Source: Halichondria panicea | Lineage: Eukaryota > Porifera > Demospongiae > Suberitida > Halichondriidae | DNA: 64,000 bases | NCBI RefSeq assembly: GCF_963675165.1 | Contig: NC_087384.1 | Span: 3,961,182 to 4,025,181 of the forward strand | Direction of reading: 5' to 3' | In this document: in pieces, positions 12,501 through 21,599 of the stretch | Layout: each line of letters opens with the position of its first letter | How positions within the stretch are numbered: the stretch's first letter is position 1 | The notes under the pieces: model-generated | What the model was told of the DNA's origin: nothing | Database searches by the model: none | What the model saw: the letters and a program-made list of their open reading frames with translations, nothing else | Position numbers and translations under genes: made by a program

Positions 12501-15500
12501 GTGGGAGCAAACCTTTGTCAAAGGCACAGCACAGACAGTAGTATCTAAGAGAAAGTGTATATCTATCTACAGCCTCGATTCCAGGCCGCTCTCTCAATTG
12601 AGAAAGACGGCCTGGTATACACTGTTTGCGCATGCATCAATTGCCCCAAGATTCTTGGGGATCGAGATATCTTTGTAAATTAGTCAGTATAATAGACCAG
12701 TTGCGCAAAAGGCATAAGGAATTTAATTAACCGTGACGTCACGATTGGACTGCTCCGGAAAGACCATTCACTGGGCAAATCAAGGTAAAAATTGCACCGC
12801 ATGCGCTTTGATCAGAGCTCATTGCATCATAAAGATCTGTAGATCTATTTAAACGACGTACAGCTATAGAGTAATAATTTCCACTTAATGTGGAGTTTGA
12901 ACCAGCTCCAGAGACCGTGTAGAAGTAGAGATATAGAGAAATTTGTAGAGAGAAATGGCTACTTTCAGTAGTACAACCTCTGAGATGGCTGCATGTGCCA
13001 CTGAGACTGGAGCAGCTGAGTTACCTGAGATCCTGCTCACTCCAGGTGATATTGATGGTGCTGTGCTAGAGCTCCCTTTTGAGAGACATACAAAGCATGC
13101 TCTGAGATTTTGGTTGCTGTGCAGGAATAACTCTGCCTTCCTCATCAACAAAAGCATTGCTTGTGGCCAGGTGAAAAATGCGATTGTTATTGTTATTATA
13201 AAATTATTCTACACTGGCAATATATTAATAGTACATGAATTTGTGCATCGTGCTAGGATTGCTGAGGTATTGAAAGAAGGAAAAGGTGAAGAAGTAGTTG
13301 ACGTTAATGGATCCTACCTCTACAAGAAGCACAAAGCACTCAGTGATGCAGGCGTACAAGTGAAAGATCTTGTGGCACCTCCTCCACCTGTGAATGGTTG
13401 GATCACTTTAACCCATGACAATTGTGTGAATGAAAGTTCTAAAATGCCTCCAGTTACGTCAGGTACATTAATTTTACTGTGTGGTGCATGTTATTATTGT
13501 CTTTTGTTTTGTGAAGGGTTGCTTTACAACTATTTAGCTGGGAATATTGGTCGAAAAGATGGTTCTGAGGGTGCATTTCGTGCGCTGAGTCGTGGGTATA
13601 CTGTTTGGGCCTCTGGACGAGTGGATAAAATCGATGTAAATTCAAGTAACCCCTTGTTCTGTCATGTACGGTGTGTGGTCAAGGCGTCAATGAAGGCAGC
13701 TAGGTATAATGTGTGCATTCTATTGAAGAGTAAAGATAAAGTTACAAGTATTGAATAAGCAGTATGTGATTGTGCAGCTGGGTACGTGGATTTGTGTGTG
13801 AGTATACTAAGCTGTTAAATTTTTTTGCAGGGTATCTTCAAGCTGTACACATGTTTCTGCCATACTGCATGCACTGGTTGGCCTAAACCCGTCAAGTCTG
13901 ACTACTACCGCACTACCATACAGTGAATGTGACGATGCTGGACCCGAAGACATGCCTGTTACGTCTAAGCTTTGTAAATGGAATGTACCAAAAGGCCGCA
14001 AAAACAGCTCTTTGAATATGATGGAGTTAACATTCACCAAACATGAGTATTCCAAAACAATAAAGAGGCCTATTAAACGGCTAGATGAGTTTGATCCAAG
14101 ACCCCAAGAATTTCGAGGTACTGCCTGTCAACGGCTGCCTGAACTCCTAAAAAAGTTAAGGGGAAAACAGCTAGGCATTTCTCTTACTGGATCCTTTGTG
14201 TCGAAATACCAACGAAGAAATAGACCCTGAATGTAAAGCTGCAGACAATGTCACATTGAGAGAAACATGTTCAGCTTTCAAAAGATCCCTGTGTTTGTCT
14301 GAAAAAGAAATTCGAGACACTGAACTGCGTACAAGAGAACAGAGAATGACACCGTTTTGGTATTCTGCCCGTCAGTATCGAATAACAGCCTCGCCTCTCA
14401 GTTTGGTGTAATATATCATCGAAAAGAGAGTACCCCACCTGACAAACTAGTGTTGCAACTAATACAAAGGAAATCCTTTTCGACTTTGGCTACACGATAT
14501 GACATTGAAATGGAACCAGTAGCCATTGATGCATATGTCAAACATCAGCACATTCACGGTCGACCTGATCTCGTTGTCACGTCGTCTGGTGTTCATGTGT
14601 CTTCTTCACATACGTTTCTAGGTGCTACACCTGATGAATCTGTGTATGACCCCCATTACACTGCTCAGCCGTTTGGGTTTCTAGAAGTGAAATGTCCATT
14701 TTCTGCTAAGGATGTTGAACCTTCTGCAGCTTGCACAAAAGCAAATTTTTTCAGTACCGTCAACAAAGATACAAACGTTATTGAACTGAAAGAAAGTCAT
14801 TCGTATTATTGTCAAGTACAAGGACAAATGGAGATAGGAAAACGCCAATGGTGTGACTTCGTAATATATACCCAAAAAGGAGTTTCCGTTCAACGAATTA
14901 CATTCAATGAAAGATTTTGGATCGATAAATTATTACCGAAGTTGGAAAGATTTTATGATAACTGTTTGTTACCAGAGCTAGTTAGCCCAGTTCATGCGTT
15001 GAGTTTGCCTATTAGAGATTTGTCTAAGAGTCAATAAAAATGTATAAGATTCGATCATCATAATTATACAAATTAATATTCAGTATCAGTACTTAAATCA
15101 CTATCAACATCAGAGCAGGATGAAAGTGTATTAAAATAGTCTTCTACGCATGAATCAGATTCTAGATCTGCCTCTATACAGCTAGAAACTAATGCTGGTT
15201 GAAAATTACTAAGTAAGCACAAACACAAACAATCTGGTTAACAAGATGTGACAGTGAAATAGGTATCGTTTGCTTGCAAATAGCATACTTTTTTAGCCTA
15301 CCGATTGCCCTTTCAACATGAGACGCAATTTTGCGACATTTCTGAACATCTGAAGGTGACATCTTCCCATCTTTTAAGAATGGGGATATGTTCAATTCGA
15401 TGTCTAACTCTTTGAGGATATCCTTGATGGTAAACCCTTTATCTGCCATTATCTGGATACCTGGTTTGTCTTTTAGCTGGGTGAGGAATCCTGACACTTT

Positions 15501-17973
15501 TGTTAATTGAACATCAGAAATAGATCCTACATATAATGGAGAAATGAAACACACCGCTCCATTTGGTGTGCATGCAAGCAAAAACTTCGTTGTGTTATGG
15601 TGTTTGTAATCACTCCAGGATGACGACTGTAAGAAGAGGTCTGAAGGAGTTTCAATAAAGATTTCAGATCCATCAATGATTGCATACGTATTTGGATATT
15701 TCTCCTTAAAGGATGGTGGAAGCGTTCCCAAGACCTGTTCTACGGATGGCATCCAATTAATTTCCTTTAGGTGGTGGTATAGAAATGAAATCCATGTGGT
15801 AATGTATCTCGATACCTGGGTAACAGACATACCAAAACGAACTGGTCCAAGAAACTCAAAAAAATTAAGAAGCACTTCATAAGATATAAATCCTGTGTAG
15901 AATCGTACCAAGCCGTTATCATGTTTAATTCTATCAAGTCTAGTTTAGTAGACAGCAGTTTTAACAAAATGACACTGCTACTTACAACATTTATGACCTA
16001 GACTAGTGAGACTAGTTTTTTTTTGGCTTCTACTTCTGTTCTGCTCTTGCTCAAGCTCTCTCCAGTGTTGAAAAGTTAGGTTTTGTCTGCATCCAAATTG
16101 GTAATCGATTTCTTTATATCGCACCCCTGAGCCATGCGGTTGCCAGCCACAATATTCATACTCTGCCTCAAGTGCCAGTGGTGAAACAAAACTGCTACAT
16201 GTACTGATACCCAACCCAGAGCGCAGCATTGGTTGGACTCCGCCCAACTAGCCTATGAATGTAACTCAACTTTTCAAGGTATTGTCCGGATATTTAGAAC
16301 AAATGTGATATTTAAAGCACTGGAGTGTCTGTTGTATTAGAAGAGCAAAAGAGTGTCCGAGGTAATTACGATAAAATTAGAAGATATACGGTACAACTAC
16401 ATTTAACCACAACCATGTACACAAGTCTGGTAACAAGATCCATGTACACGTGTCTTTTCTCAGTTCTCAGTTATAGATAGATTAGCCTCGATCCCAGCCC
16501 TTCTCACTGTAACCAATAGTAAATATGTGAGTAAAACTCTTTGTAATTTATAAATACCTTTTGTACTATGGTCACCCACGTGGTTGAGTAAACTATTGGT
16601 GTCAAGAGAGAGAAATCGCCATCACAACTCTAGGCTCATACGAGGAGCACAGATCTTACTGAGATGGCATCAAACAAGCGTCTGGAAGCAAGTAGATTTG
16701 CCAGAGCCGGTCGGTACTGACTGAAAAACGCCCACCACTCTACCACAGTACAAAAGATATTGTCTAGCTAATTAAGTCTAGTTGTTTTGGAATTCAAGAA
16801 AGACCTCAGAGCTTTTAGAGAAAGTAGAAGAATACTGTAGCCTGTAATACAAGATTTAGTACAGGCAGAAATAAACTTTTTCATAATAGATAGACATCTA
16901 GCAAAGGAGAGGTACAACCAGCTATAAGACTACCCCAAGGCTTCTGGAGAAGCTTTTTGAAGACCAAAGAAGGCACACATAACACAGGTCTTGTCCAAAT
17001 TAATCTTATTGACAACAAAACTTAAAACAAAGACAAGTCCTTTGACAGTGACCCAGCTCGCCTTGTCAGCTAAATTGAGCTGTAAGGTTTCCTACTTGAA
17101 CGCAGCAATCTGATTGGGCTGCAAATTTCAGAGGTAAGCTTGAAACCCGACCTCGTTTTTCGACGAAAGGTCGGGCCATGCCCAACTAACCTGTACATGA
17201 GTGTAATTGTGGTGAATTCTCCTGCAGTGTATTATGCACTCCCTCAAATACATAGTACTGTTAAGAAAAGGTCGGGGCCCGATTTATACAAATCCACGTG
17301 GTTAAATCAGTAAATCAACACCCACTTCAGAATAATAGCTGTACATTATCATCATGCAGCACAAAAAATTAATCATGACAAAGGCTTGAAACCCGACCTC
17401 CTTTCTTTACGGAAGATCGGGCCACGCCCAACTAAGTACAGGTGACTTCTACTATGAAAACAATACAAATGTATAGAATGAGTTCTTTTTAAGATATAAT
17501 TCAGCAGTCATCAGGGGTCTATCCATACACCCAAGGGTGTATTTGATCACTATGAATAGACCCCTGCTGGCTAGTGGACAGAGATGTGTATACTATAATA
17601 ATATTGATCACACATGTCATGGTACAAGTGGTAAAAGCAAATCTGTTACTCTCGCTTACCTATTAGCAGCGAGATGAAGCAGAGTAGCACCTCCACTATC
17701 CACAGGCTTGTTAATGAACTCGGCCAAATCGGGCACAGCTGTCAACTTCGATATGAGAGAGCTGGATTAGAGACAGTGTGAAGGTGGATCTGCTTGGCAA
17801 GCCTGACACAGATGTAGCTATCACTTTTTACCAAGATTTTTTGTGTTTCCCAAAAAGGCTGTATCTATATTATTATGTGCGGCTGCAACAAGCGTCAAAC
17901 CAGAGGGTGTCAAGTACACAGTGTGGGGCGGTTGTTTGTGAGTGGGAGGCTTACTAGTTTTCTTAGCTTTCAT
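6600..17973 (-). CDS. ANKLE1: Ankyrin-LEM-GIY-YIG endonuclease (ANKLE1/LEM-3 type)
   Basis: Eight exons read from ATG at 17973: 17825-17973, 17660-17761, 9199-9395, 8977-9143, 8573-8921, 7234-7592, 7052-7181, 6600-6640, giving about 497 residues (human ANKLE1 is somewhat longer). Order: N-terminal ankyrin units (GGATLLHLAAN, GLTPLHIAAMWGRAELVEAL), an undefined linker, a LEM domain around residues 271-310 (LIALGEKPGPI) and a C-terminal GIY-YIG nuclease (FNYLLLD near 385, IFYIGKGKNSRP near 414, EAFTREC after it). The family cuts DNA, resolves chromatin bridges late in mitosis and uses LEM to bind BAF-type chromatin partners. Phases agree at every junction. The first exon uses a weak donor (AA|GTGATA) and the last coding exon is only 41 bp; both ends are less certain than the core. 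The second intron is 8.3 kb and full of transposons; the others are short to moderate. Confidence 0.88.
6709..6750. repeat. Short palindrome just upstream of ANKLE1 last exon (intron 7)
   Basis: AGGAGTACATGAATACTCAT is followed directly by its near reverse complement (ATGTACTCCT). Similar AGGAGTnCATGAAT palindromes occur at about 28670, 29592 and 32054, so it is a dispersed short motif and not a gene-specific signal. The rest of this intron (6641-7051) shows nothing recognisable. Confidence 0.5.
7720..8290. repeat. Inverted-repeat element in ANKLE1 intron 5
   Basis: Sequence around 7720-7830 (AGAGCCTGGGATGCGAAGTC, GCGTGGGCAG) reappears in reverse complement at about 8160-8290 (GATCACGCGACTTCGTATAC, CAGGCTTTACTT). 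A related single copy lies at about 10985-11130 (AGAGCCTGCCCCGCTAAGTC). No transposase frame is seen, so this is a non-autonomous element or a pair of fragments. Confidence 0.5.
8551..8568. repeat. MITE family B terminus at an ANKLE1 splice donor
   Basis: ATTACCCGCTATACGGTA is the exact terminal motif of the CCGTATAGCG family (see 21372-21595, 31367-31572). It starts four bases inside intron 5, immediately after the GTAC of the donor for the LEM exon (exon boundary 8573). Confidence 0.65.
9500..9650. repeat. Family B end fragment and TAGAACATTGC remnant, ANKLE1 intron 2
   Basis: CGTATAGCGGGAAATTTTCC (about 9509) is one end of family B without its partner. CAGTAGAACATTGCTAACCC (9599) resembles the CAGTAGAACCTCG pogo-like end seen at 62043. 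Both look like remnants. Confidence 0.4.
9650..10262 (-). repeat. Family A repeat, two reversed segments, ANKLE1 intron 2
   Basis: The element's left-end sequence (CATCTCCACCGAGGCATCAG at 9733, with GCACCTGCGGTGCTTTCATT) comes first on the + strand. The rest of a reversed copy, with a GT run and the TTCTCGTGTTATGCTTACTT stretch, follows at about 9858-10262. In an intact reversed copy these two parts stand in the opposite order, so this is either two truncated copies or one rearranged copy. Confidence 0.55.
10267..10912 (+). repeat. MITE with TAGCCTCGAT...GGAGGCTA ends, copy 1
   Basis: The left end is TAGCCTCGATCTCAGGTCGC and the right end GGCCAGTGAAGGAGGCTAGC, imperfect inverted repeats that include GCGCATGC and GCGCATGAGC. 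The interior (GACAATCGTCTGAACAGAGT, GGACAGGCCACGCCCACCTA) is present in reverse complement at 61263-61818. No coding potential is seen. Confidence 0.7.
11262..11630 (+). pseudogene. Decayed LINE reverse-transcriptase 3' fragment
   Basis: Read in two frames, this stretch shows words common near the 3' end of non-LTR retrotransposon ORF2: KDLSWTTHSNIS, then SYRSLQVIRRNVS in one frame; LYIALVKSHS and TRLIKLNMLPLSLWFELQDL further on in another. Frameshifts and stops separate the blocks, and the upstream polymerase core is missing, so this is a 5'-truncated dead copy inside ANKLE1 intron 2. Family within LINEs (CR1-like or other) cannot be set from this piece. Confidence 0.6.
11640..12560. other. 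ANKLE1 intron 2 spacer with a local tandem duplication
   Basis: GTGTTCTGAATCATATATCT and the TAGCTACCGATAGCTCT that follows it occur twice about 93 bp apart (11786-11930). The piece around 11995-12020 (ACTAAAGTGCAAACCCT) recurs at 31866. No coding sequence is supported. Confidence 0.4.
12571..12625. repeat. TAGCCTCGAT-family hairpin remnant
   Basis: AGCCTCGATTCCAGGCCG is followed by CTCTCTCAATTGAGAAAG and CGGCCTGG, a small fold-back with the terminal motif of the 603-650 hairpin family. Confidence 0.5.
12955..15037 (+). pseudogene. Decayed ISL2EU-like YqaJ nuclease / SWIM-finger gene
   Basis: Exon-like blocks encode an N-terminal SAP-like stretch (HALRFWLLCRNNSA), a conserved block (GYTVWASGRVDKIDVNS), a SWIM zinc finger (CDCAAG ... 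SCTH) split by an intron, and a YqaJ-type nuclease (YRITAS, GATPDESV, LEVKCP, YYCQVQGQM). The LEVKCP segment fits the E-x-K of a PD-(D/E)xK active site. It is broken at least three times: an in-frame TAA just before the SWIM cysteines (13756-13758), a frameshift near 14199 and a frameshift near 14390 between YRITAS and QFGVIY. A polyadenylation hexamer overlaps the stop (15033-15038). The gene converges on a DDE transposase gene, the pairing known for ISL2EU-type DNA transposons. It sits in ANKLE1 intron 2 on the opposite strand. Confidence 0.8.
15073..16247 (-). pseudogene. DDE_Tnp_4-type transposase of the ISL2EU-like element, frameshifted
   Basis: The main frame (about 15930 down to 15189) shows the family signatures in order: FYTGF, YAIIDGSEIFIE (first Asp), SSWSDYKHHNT, MADKGF (second Asp), LNISPFL and HVERAIGRLK (Glu). 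The normal NFQPALV-like ending and an acidic serine-rich tail are present in another frame, so an indel near 15212 truncates the protein early; the tail frame runs on to TAA at 15073-15075. Upstream, a frame at 15978-16247 may be an N-terminal exon, but its junction needs a weak donor, so this is unsure. Together with the YqaJ gene it forms one inactive autonomous transposon copy; terminal repeats were not located. Confidence 0.78.
16260..17630. other. ANKLE1 intron 2 tail with repeat fragments
   Basis: TAGCCTCGATCCCAGCCC (16485) is a family D end. Two direct copies of a CTTGAAACCCGACCT ... GGTCGGGC(C)A unit occur at about 17130-17195 and 17378-17440; they resemble the right end of the element at 22343-23255. 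A small hairpin on CAGGGGTCTAT / ATAGACCCCTG lies at 17517-17572. Nothing coding is supported. Confidence 0.5.
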
Positions 17974-18777
17974 ATGCACTTACCACTTACTTTAGTTCTT
18001 GCAAGCCCTGCGAAGGTTTGTTTGTGCAGTTTTAGCTAAAAATTCTCCAGCGCATGCTGACCTTTTTTTAGGTAAAATTCAATAATGTAATGTGCATGCT
18101 GACTGTTTAGTAGAAGTGACAACCTAGTAAAATTCAGAGTCCTTGTCCCGCTCAACTGACTGTGCTACTGTAACCCCCCTTTCAAGAATCCTAGATCCGC
18201 CACTGCGTACACTCTTTGTTCCCCATGTACAAAGAGTGGTGCAGTTATTGACATGCCTGTGGGTCATTCCATACGAATTCAACATTACCTAACGGGTGCC
18301 CTCTCAACAATCAATTCATACCAGAGGAGGTCCGACATACGGTGTATCTTTTGTGCAAAGCTGTTGGAGTTTAGAGGTGTCCGCTATTCGAGGTTGCAAG
18401 TACACTAGCTAGATAGTAAAGCAGTTGGTACAAGGCATGCTGTCCGCTATTACAGAGGGATCCGCTATTTAGAGAGTCCGTTATAAGAGGTTCCAGTGTA
18501 TTGCCATTTTCCCAAACGGTTTCACTCACTTAGATGTTGTACGTAAGACAAATAACTTATGATCAGAGTGTTTTCAAGGTGTATAACTAATATCACCTTG
18601 TAGCTTATGTACCGTATTACTAGAATGTTTTGCGAGCATCAAACTTTGCGAGGGTTGATCAATTCGCAACAATAAAATCCGCAAAACCTAAATTATTACT
18701 ACACGATCCTTGCCAGAACACAATAGTTATAGATTGCGAAGGGTCAAATTTTCTGCTGATTTGGCTCATTCGCAAAA
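17974..18777. promoter_or_regulatory. Upstream flank of ANKLE1
   Basis: This is the first sequence upstream of the proposed ANKLE1 start codon, so its promoter is expected here. No TATA box or initiator could be singled out. Pieces near 18360-18500 (GTCCGCTATTACAGAGGGAT, CCGCTATTTAGAGAGTCCGT) look like repeat remnants related to 62520-62600. Confidence 0.25.
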
Positions 18778-18930
18778 GTTTTTTCTCACCTCCAGTTGGA
18801 TTTCAGACTTTCAGACAACTACCACGTGGTAGCCCTTGTTCTAAACTTTCGCACAGGTTTTTTCTCACCTCCAGTTGGATTTCAGACTTTCAGATAACTA
18901 CCACGTGGTAGCCCTTGTTCTAAACTTTCT
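18778..18930 (+). repeat. Tandem duplication, two units of about 74 bp
   Basis: GTTTTTTCTCACCTCCAGTT through TTGTTCTAAACTTTC occurs twice (18778-18851 and 18857-18930) with a single internal mismatch (GACAACTACC versus GATAACTACC), so the duplication is recent. Each unit contains the palindrome TACCACGTGGTA. Confidence 0.85.
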
Positions 18931-18954
18931 TTGCTATTAGAATATAGGGCTGCA

Positions 18955-19060
18955 AAGGCAGACATTTTACGGGGAAAAGTATCCAATAATTTTGCGCATG
19001 CGCAAGCAGTCGATAGCAGGCCTTCTTTTCTGTGAAGGCCGGTGAAGGAGGCTAGGAAGA
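18955..19060 (+). repeat. Half copy of the 10267-10912 MITE
   Basis: GCGCATGCGCAAGCAGTCGA and AGGCCGGTGAAGGAGGCTAG match the right end of the element at 10267-10912 and the left end (reverse complement) of the copy at 61263-61818. No partner end is nearby. Confidence 0.55.
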
Positions 19061-19109
19061 GACTGTCATTGGTGAGGTACAGAAAGTTCTGAAATAGAGA
19101 AAGTTTGCT

Positions 19110-19395
19110 GGACTAAAGTTTGCTGGACTTAGACTAACACATACTAGGCGTTCTGTTTTTGCAGTAGGGAGTCTTACTGGGGTTCTTAGCTTACTACCAG
19201 GCTTATAGTTAGCTAGCTAGCTGTATAGTTTTCACTTTCATTGACCTATGCTTGGTAAAAGTGTACCGTCAGCTCAATTAGCATTTGCCCGCAGACCCAC
19301 TTAGCGGTTTTGCATATAAGGTCATGCTTTGCAAACTTACACGAGATGCGATTCCCGAGGCCAAGACGCTCTTTCTGTAATGTGCTCCTGATTAT
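19110..19395 (+). repeat. Dispersed repeat, direct copy of 26965-27245
   Basis: Shared words include ACACATACTAGGCGTT, TGCAGTAGGGAGTCTTACTG, GACCTATGCTTGGTAA, TCATGCTTTGCAAACTT and TGTAATGTGCTCCTG, in the same order and orientation as in 26965-27245. No coding frame is conserved. Confidence 0.75.
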
Positions 19396-19784
19396 GGTAG
19401 ACAATGATTCCAAAATTTAAAGGCACTAAAATTCTGTGAAAAATCATGAGTGTTAGTGCCTCGAAAATAAAGCGCTACCAGGTATACACGTAATTTGTGT
19501 CCGGTACGGTGCTGAGATATAGAAGAAACGGTATTGAGCATGTAATTTAGCCATTCTCATTGGAAACCCAGGAAACTGGTGTGTTTTGCATTTTAATAGC
19601 ATAATAAAAAGACTACGCTCACCTTAAATCACAATTTACAATGATTTCCGTGAGTGAGGTAGATCTATCCATGTAAACATGTAAACAACACTAAAGAGAC
19701 GGTACTCACTTATTATTTTAAACTTGTCCACACTAAATGGGGGTGTGGCCCTTTTCCTTGCAGGCACACCCATTAGTGGATGTA

Positions 19785-19990
19785 ATGCGCATGCGCCCTC
19801 GGAATTAATGTTTGCTGAATCAGCATTTTCATAAAACTTGCCTTTAGAGGTAGGTGACCGTGTTGCACTCTTCTTAGACTTAGCCCTCTGTCTTGTATTG
19901 TTAGGTCTAGTTTGAGCTCTCTAACTCTCCTGTAAAGGCAAGTTTTATTAAATGCTGAATCAGCAAATATTAATTCCAGGCGCACGGTAA
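19785..19990. repeat. Hairpin MITE built on TGCTGAATCAGCA
   Basis: GAATTAATGTTTGCTGAATC with AAACTTGCCTTTA on the left is repeated in reverse complement on the right (TAAAGGCAAGTTTTATTAAA, TGCTGAATCAGCAAATATTA). The whole is about 205 bp with a loop of about 60-70 bp. Partial ends recur near 27330 and 30700. Confidence 0.75.
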
Positions 19991-20042
19991 GGGTTGTCTG
20001 ACCTCCTCTGATCTGCTCCGATCGTGCCGGTGGTACATGGTA

Positions 20043-20111
20043 TAGCCTCTGTCCCAGGCCGATTTTTTTAGCGGCCTAGCTAGAAACAACTCGGCCTGGA
20101 ATCCAGGCTAG
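20043..20111. repeat. TAGCCT-family hairpin
   Basis: The left arm TAGCCTCTGTCCCAGGCCGA and the right arm TCGGCCTGGAATCCAGGCTA are near reverse complements. It belongs to the family seen at 603-650. Confidence 0.75.
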
Positions 20112-20128
20112 GATCGTGGAGGCATTGT

Positions 20129-20192
20129 AGTCTCGCGAGCAGACTTGTCCTAGAGGGAAGTTCCCTCCCTCCCCGCCTGCTCGCGAGACTAG
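20129..20192. repeat. Short hairpin with AGTCTCGCGAGCAG arms
   Basis: AGTCTCGCGAGCAG and CTGCTCGCGAGACT are exact reverse complements; the GC-rich loop contains GAGGGAAGTTCCCTCCCTCC. A similar hairpin with different arms is at 48766-48834. Confidence 0.75.
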
Positions 20193-20219
20193 AGGCATTG
20201 CTGCAATAAGCTTTACACC

Positions 20220-20500
20220 TTAGGCCACTCCAAGTGATACTCTGGTTTCTGGTCCACCGCCCGCATCAGATTTTATTCTTGGATTTCTATCTCATTATTG
20301 GATTTCTATCCCATTATTTCTACTACGCATGCGCATAATGGTCCATGTGGTACAAAATAGTGTGATAATGATATTCATTTGCAAAATAATGAGATTCATA
20401 AGGTGAAATTGATAATGACATAATGAGAAAAGCCGCCCGCCCGCATGCAATTAGAAAAACTTTAGGACCAGAAACCAGAGTGTCACTTGGAGTGGCCTTA
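20220..20500. repeat. 281-bp MITE with about 35-bp inverted ends
   Basis: TTAGGCCACTCCAAGTGATA on the left matches the reverse complement of the right end (AGTGTCACTTGGAGTGGCCT), continuing into CTCTGGTTTCTGGTCC on both. The interior has no coding frame. Confidence 0.85.
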
Positions 20501-20611
20501 TCATTAATTATTTATGAGCTGAAGAACAACATAATTATTTCTCCAGTCTGTTCTGTGCTGCTATGGCCATGGAATGTTATCAGCCATTATAATTATGCTG
20601 ACACTGCAAAA

Positions 20612-21366
20612 ATATGGAATGTTATCAGTGACAATAATACCCACCAGAAAATGCTACCCTAAATATGCTGACACTGCAAAAAGGACACTGAAGTTGCTGA
20701 AGTTGCAGAATTAGACCCCCCACAAAAACTTACCCTCCAGAAAATCATATATACCCAAAAGTTAAACAGAGAAAATACACCCATGCACAAAAATCATTAC
20801 CCTCGAGGAAATCATACCTGCGCACACACAAAAACAGACCCTCCAGAAAATCATACCTGTGCACAAACAGACCCTCCAGAAAACAATACCAAAATCATAA
20901 CCTCCAAAACATTACACTACCACCCCCTAGTCTTGCAACCCCTTCACAGAAAGAAGGAGTTGTTCTCTGTGCCAGTGTTGGCGTTACCAATCAGATTGTA
21001 GATTTCTGAAAAACGGTCATTGTCCACCCAGTTATATCTTAAAACCACACCCACATATTGGCGTGCTGATAGCTAAATTCCAAAGGTAAAATTCCTATTT
21101 CAGACCCTTCTTTCCGTAAAGGGGCGTGGCTTGCAAGACTAGGGGGGGTGGTGTGACGTTTGGAGGGTATGATTTTGTGCGTGCAAGGTTATGGTTTTGT
21201 GCACAGGTAGATATTCTCGAGGGTCTGTTTTCGTGTGTGCATGGTATGATTTTCTGGAGGGTACATTTTTGTGGGGGGTCTAATTCTGTAATTCAAATTC
21301 AGTGGCCTTTTTGCAGCTTCGGGTAGAATTTTCTGGTGGGTATTATTGTCACTGATAACATTCCAT
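20612..21366. repeat. Large inverted-repeat element with internal CCTCCAGAAAATCATA repeats
   Basis: Left arm (about 20612-20950) and right arm (about 21110-21366) are reverse complements: ATATGGAATGTTATCAGTGA, then CAATAATACCCACCAGAAAA, opens the left and closes the right. Within the left arm a motif near ACCCTCCAGAAAATCATACC recurs several times, each time near GCACAAACA or GCACACACA; the right arm has the same array in reverse complement. No transposase is seen. Confidence 0.75.
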
Positions 21367-21371
21367 ATATA

Positions 21372-21595
21372 CCGTATAGCGCGAAATTTTCGGGGCACTT
21401 ATATTCGTGGATTGGCCTCTAAAAGCATTTCATTGCACAATGTTCGCAGATTGACTGTTTACCGGAAGCCACGCCACGCCTTTAAATCTTTGCACGTTAT
21501 AGCAGGTAATTGTAATTAAAAAACAATTTTCGTAGACTTAATTTTTGTGTAGGATTGCTAACCCACGAAATCCGCGAAAATTTCACGCTATACGG
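21372..21595. repeat. TA-flanked MITE with CCGTATAGCG ends (family B)
   Basis: It starts CCGTATAGCGCGAAATTTTC and ends with the reverse complement (GAAAATTTCACGCTATACGG). TA stands on both sides (21370-21371 and 21596-21597), as expected of a Tc1/mariner-type target duplication. Other copies are 31367-31572, 34684-34898 and 50739-50979. Confidence 0.85.
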
Positions 21596-21599
21596 TACA

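Noticed and set aside
13756-13758. Stop codon taken as the natural end of the YqaJ/SWIM protein
   Set aside because: The following bases continue with the SWIM cysteines CDCAAG in the same frame and a proper donor, so the stop is a lesion.
15978-16247. Independent small gene upstream of the transposase
   Set aside because: Position and strand suit an N-terminal transposase exon or debris; no family signature. Listed only as part of the transposon.
20783-21001. Plus-strand ORF rich in PPENHTCA repeats
   Set aside because: It is a reading of the short repeat array in the arm of an inverted-repeat element, not a protein.
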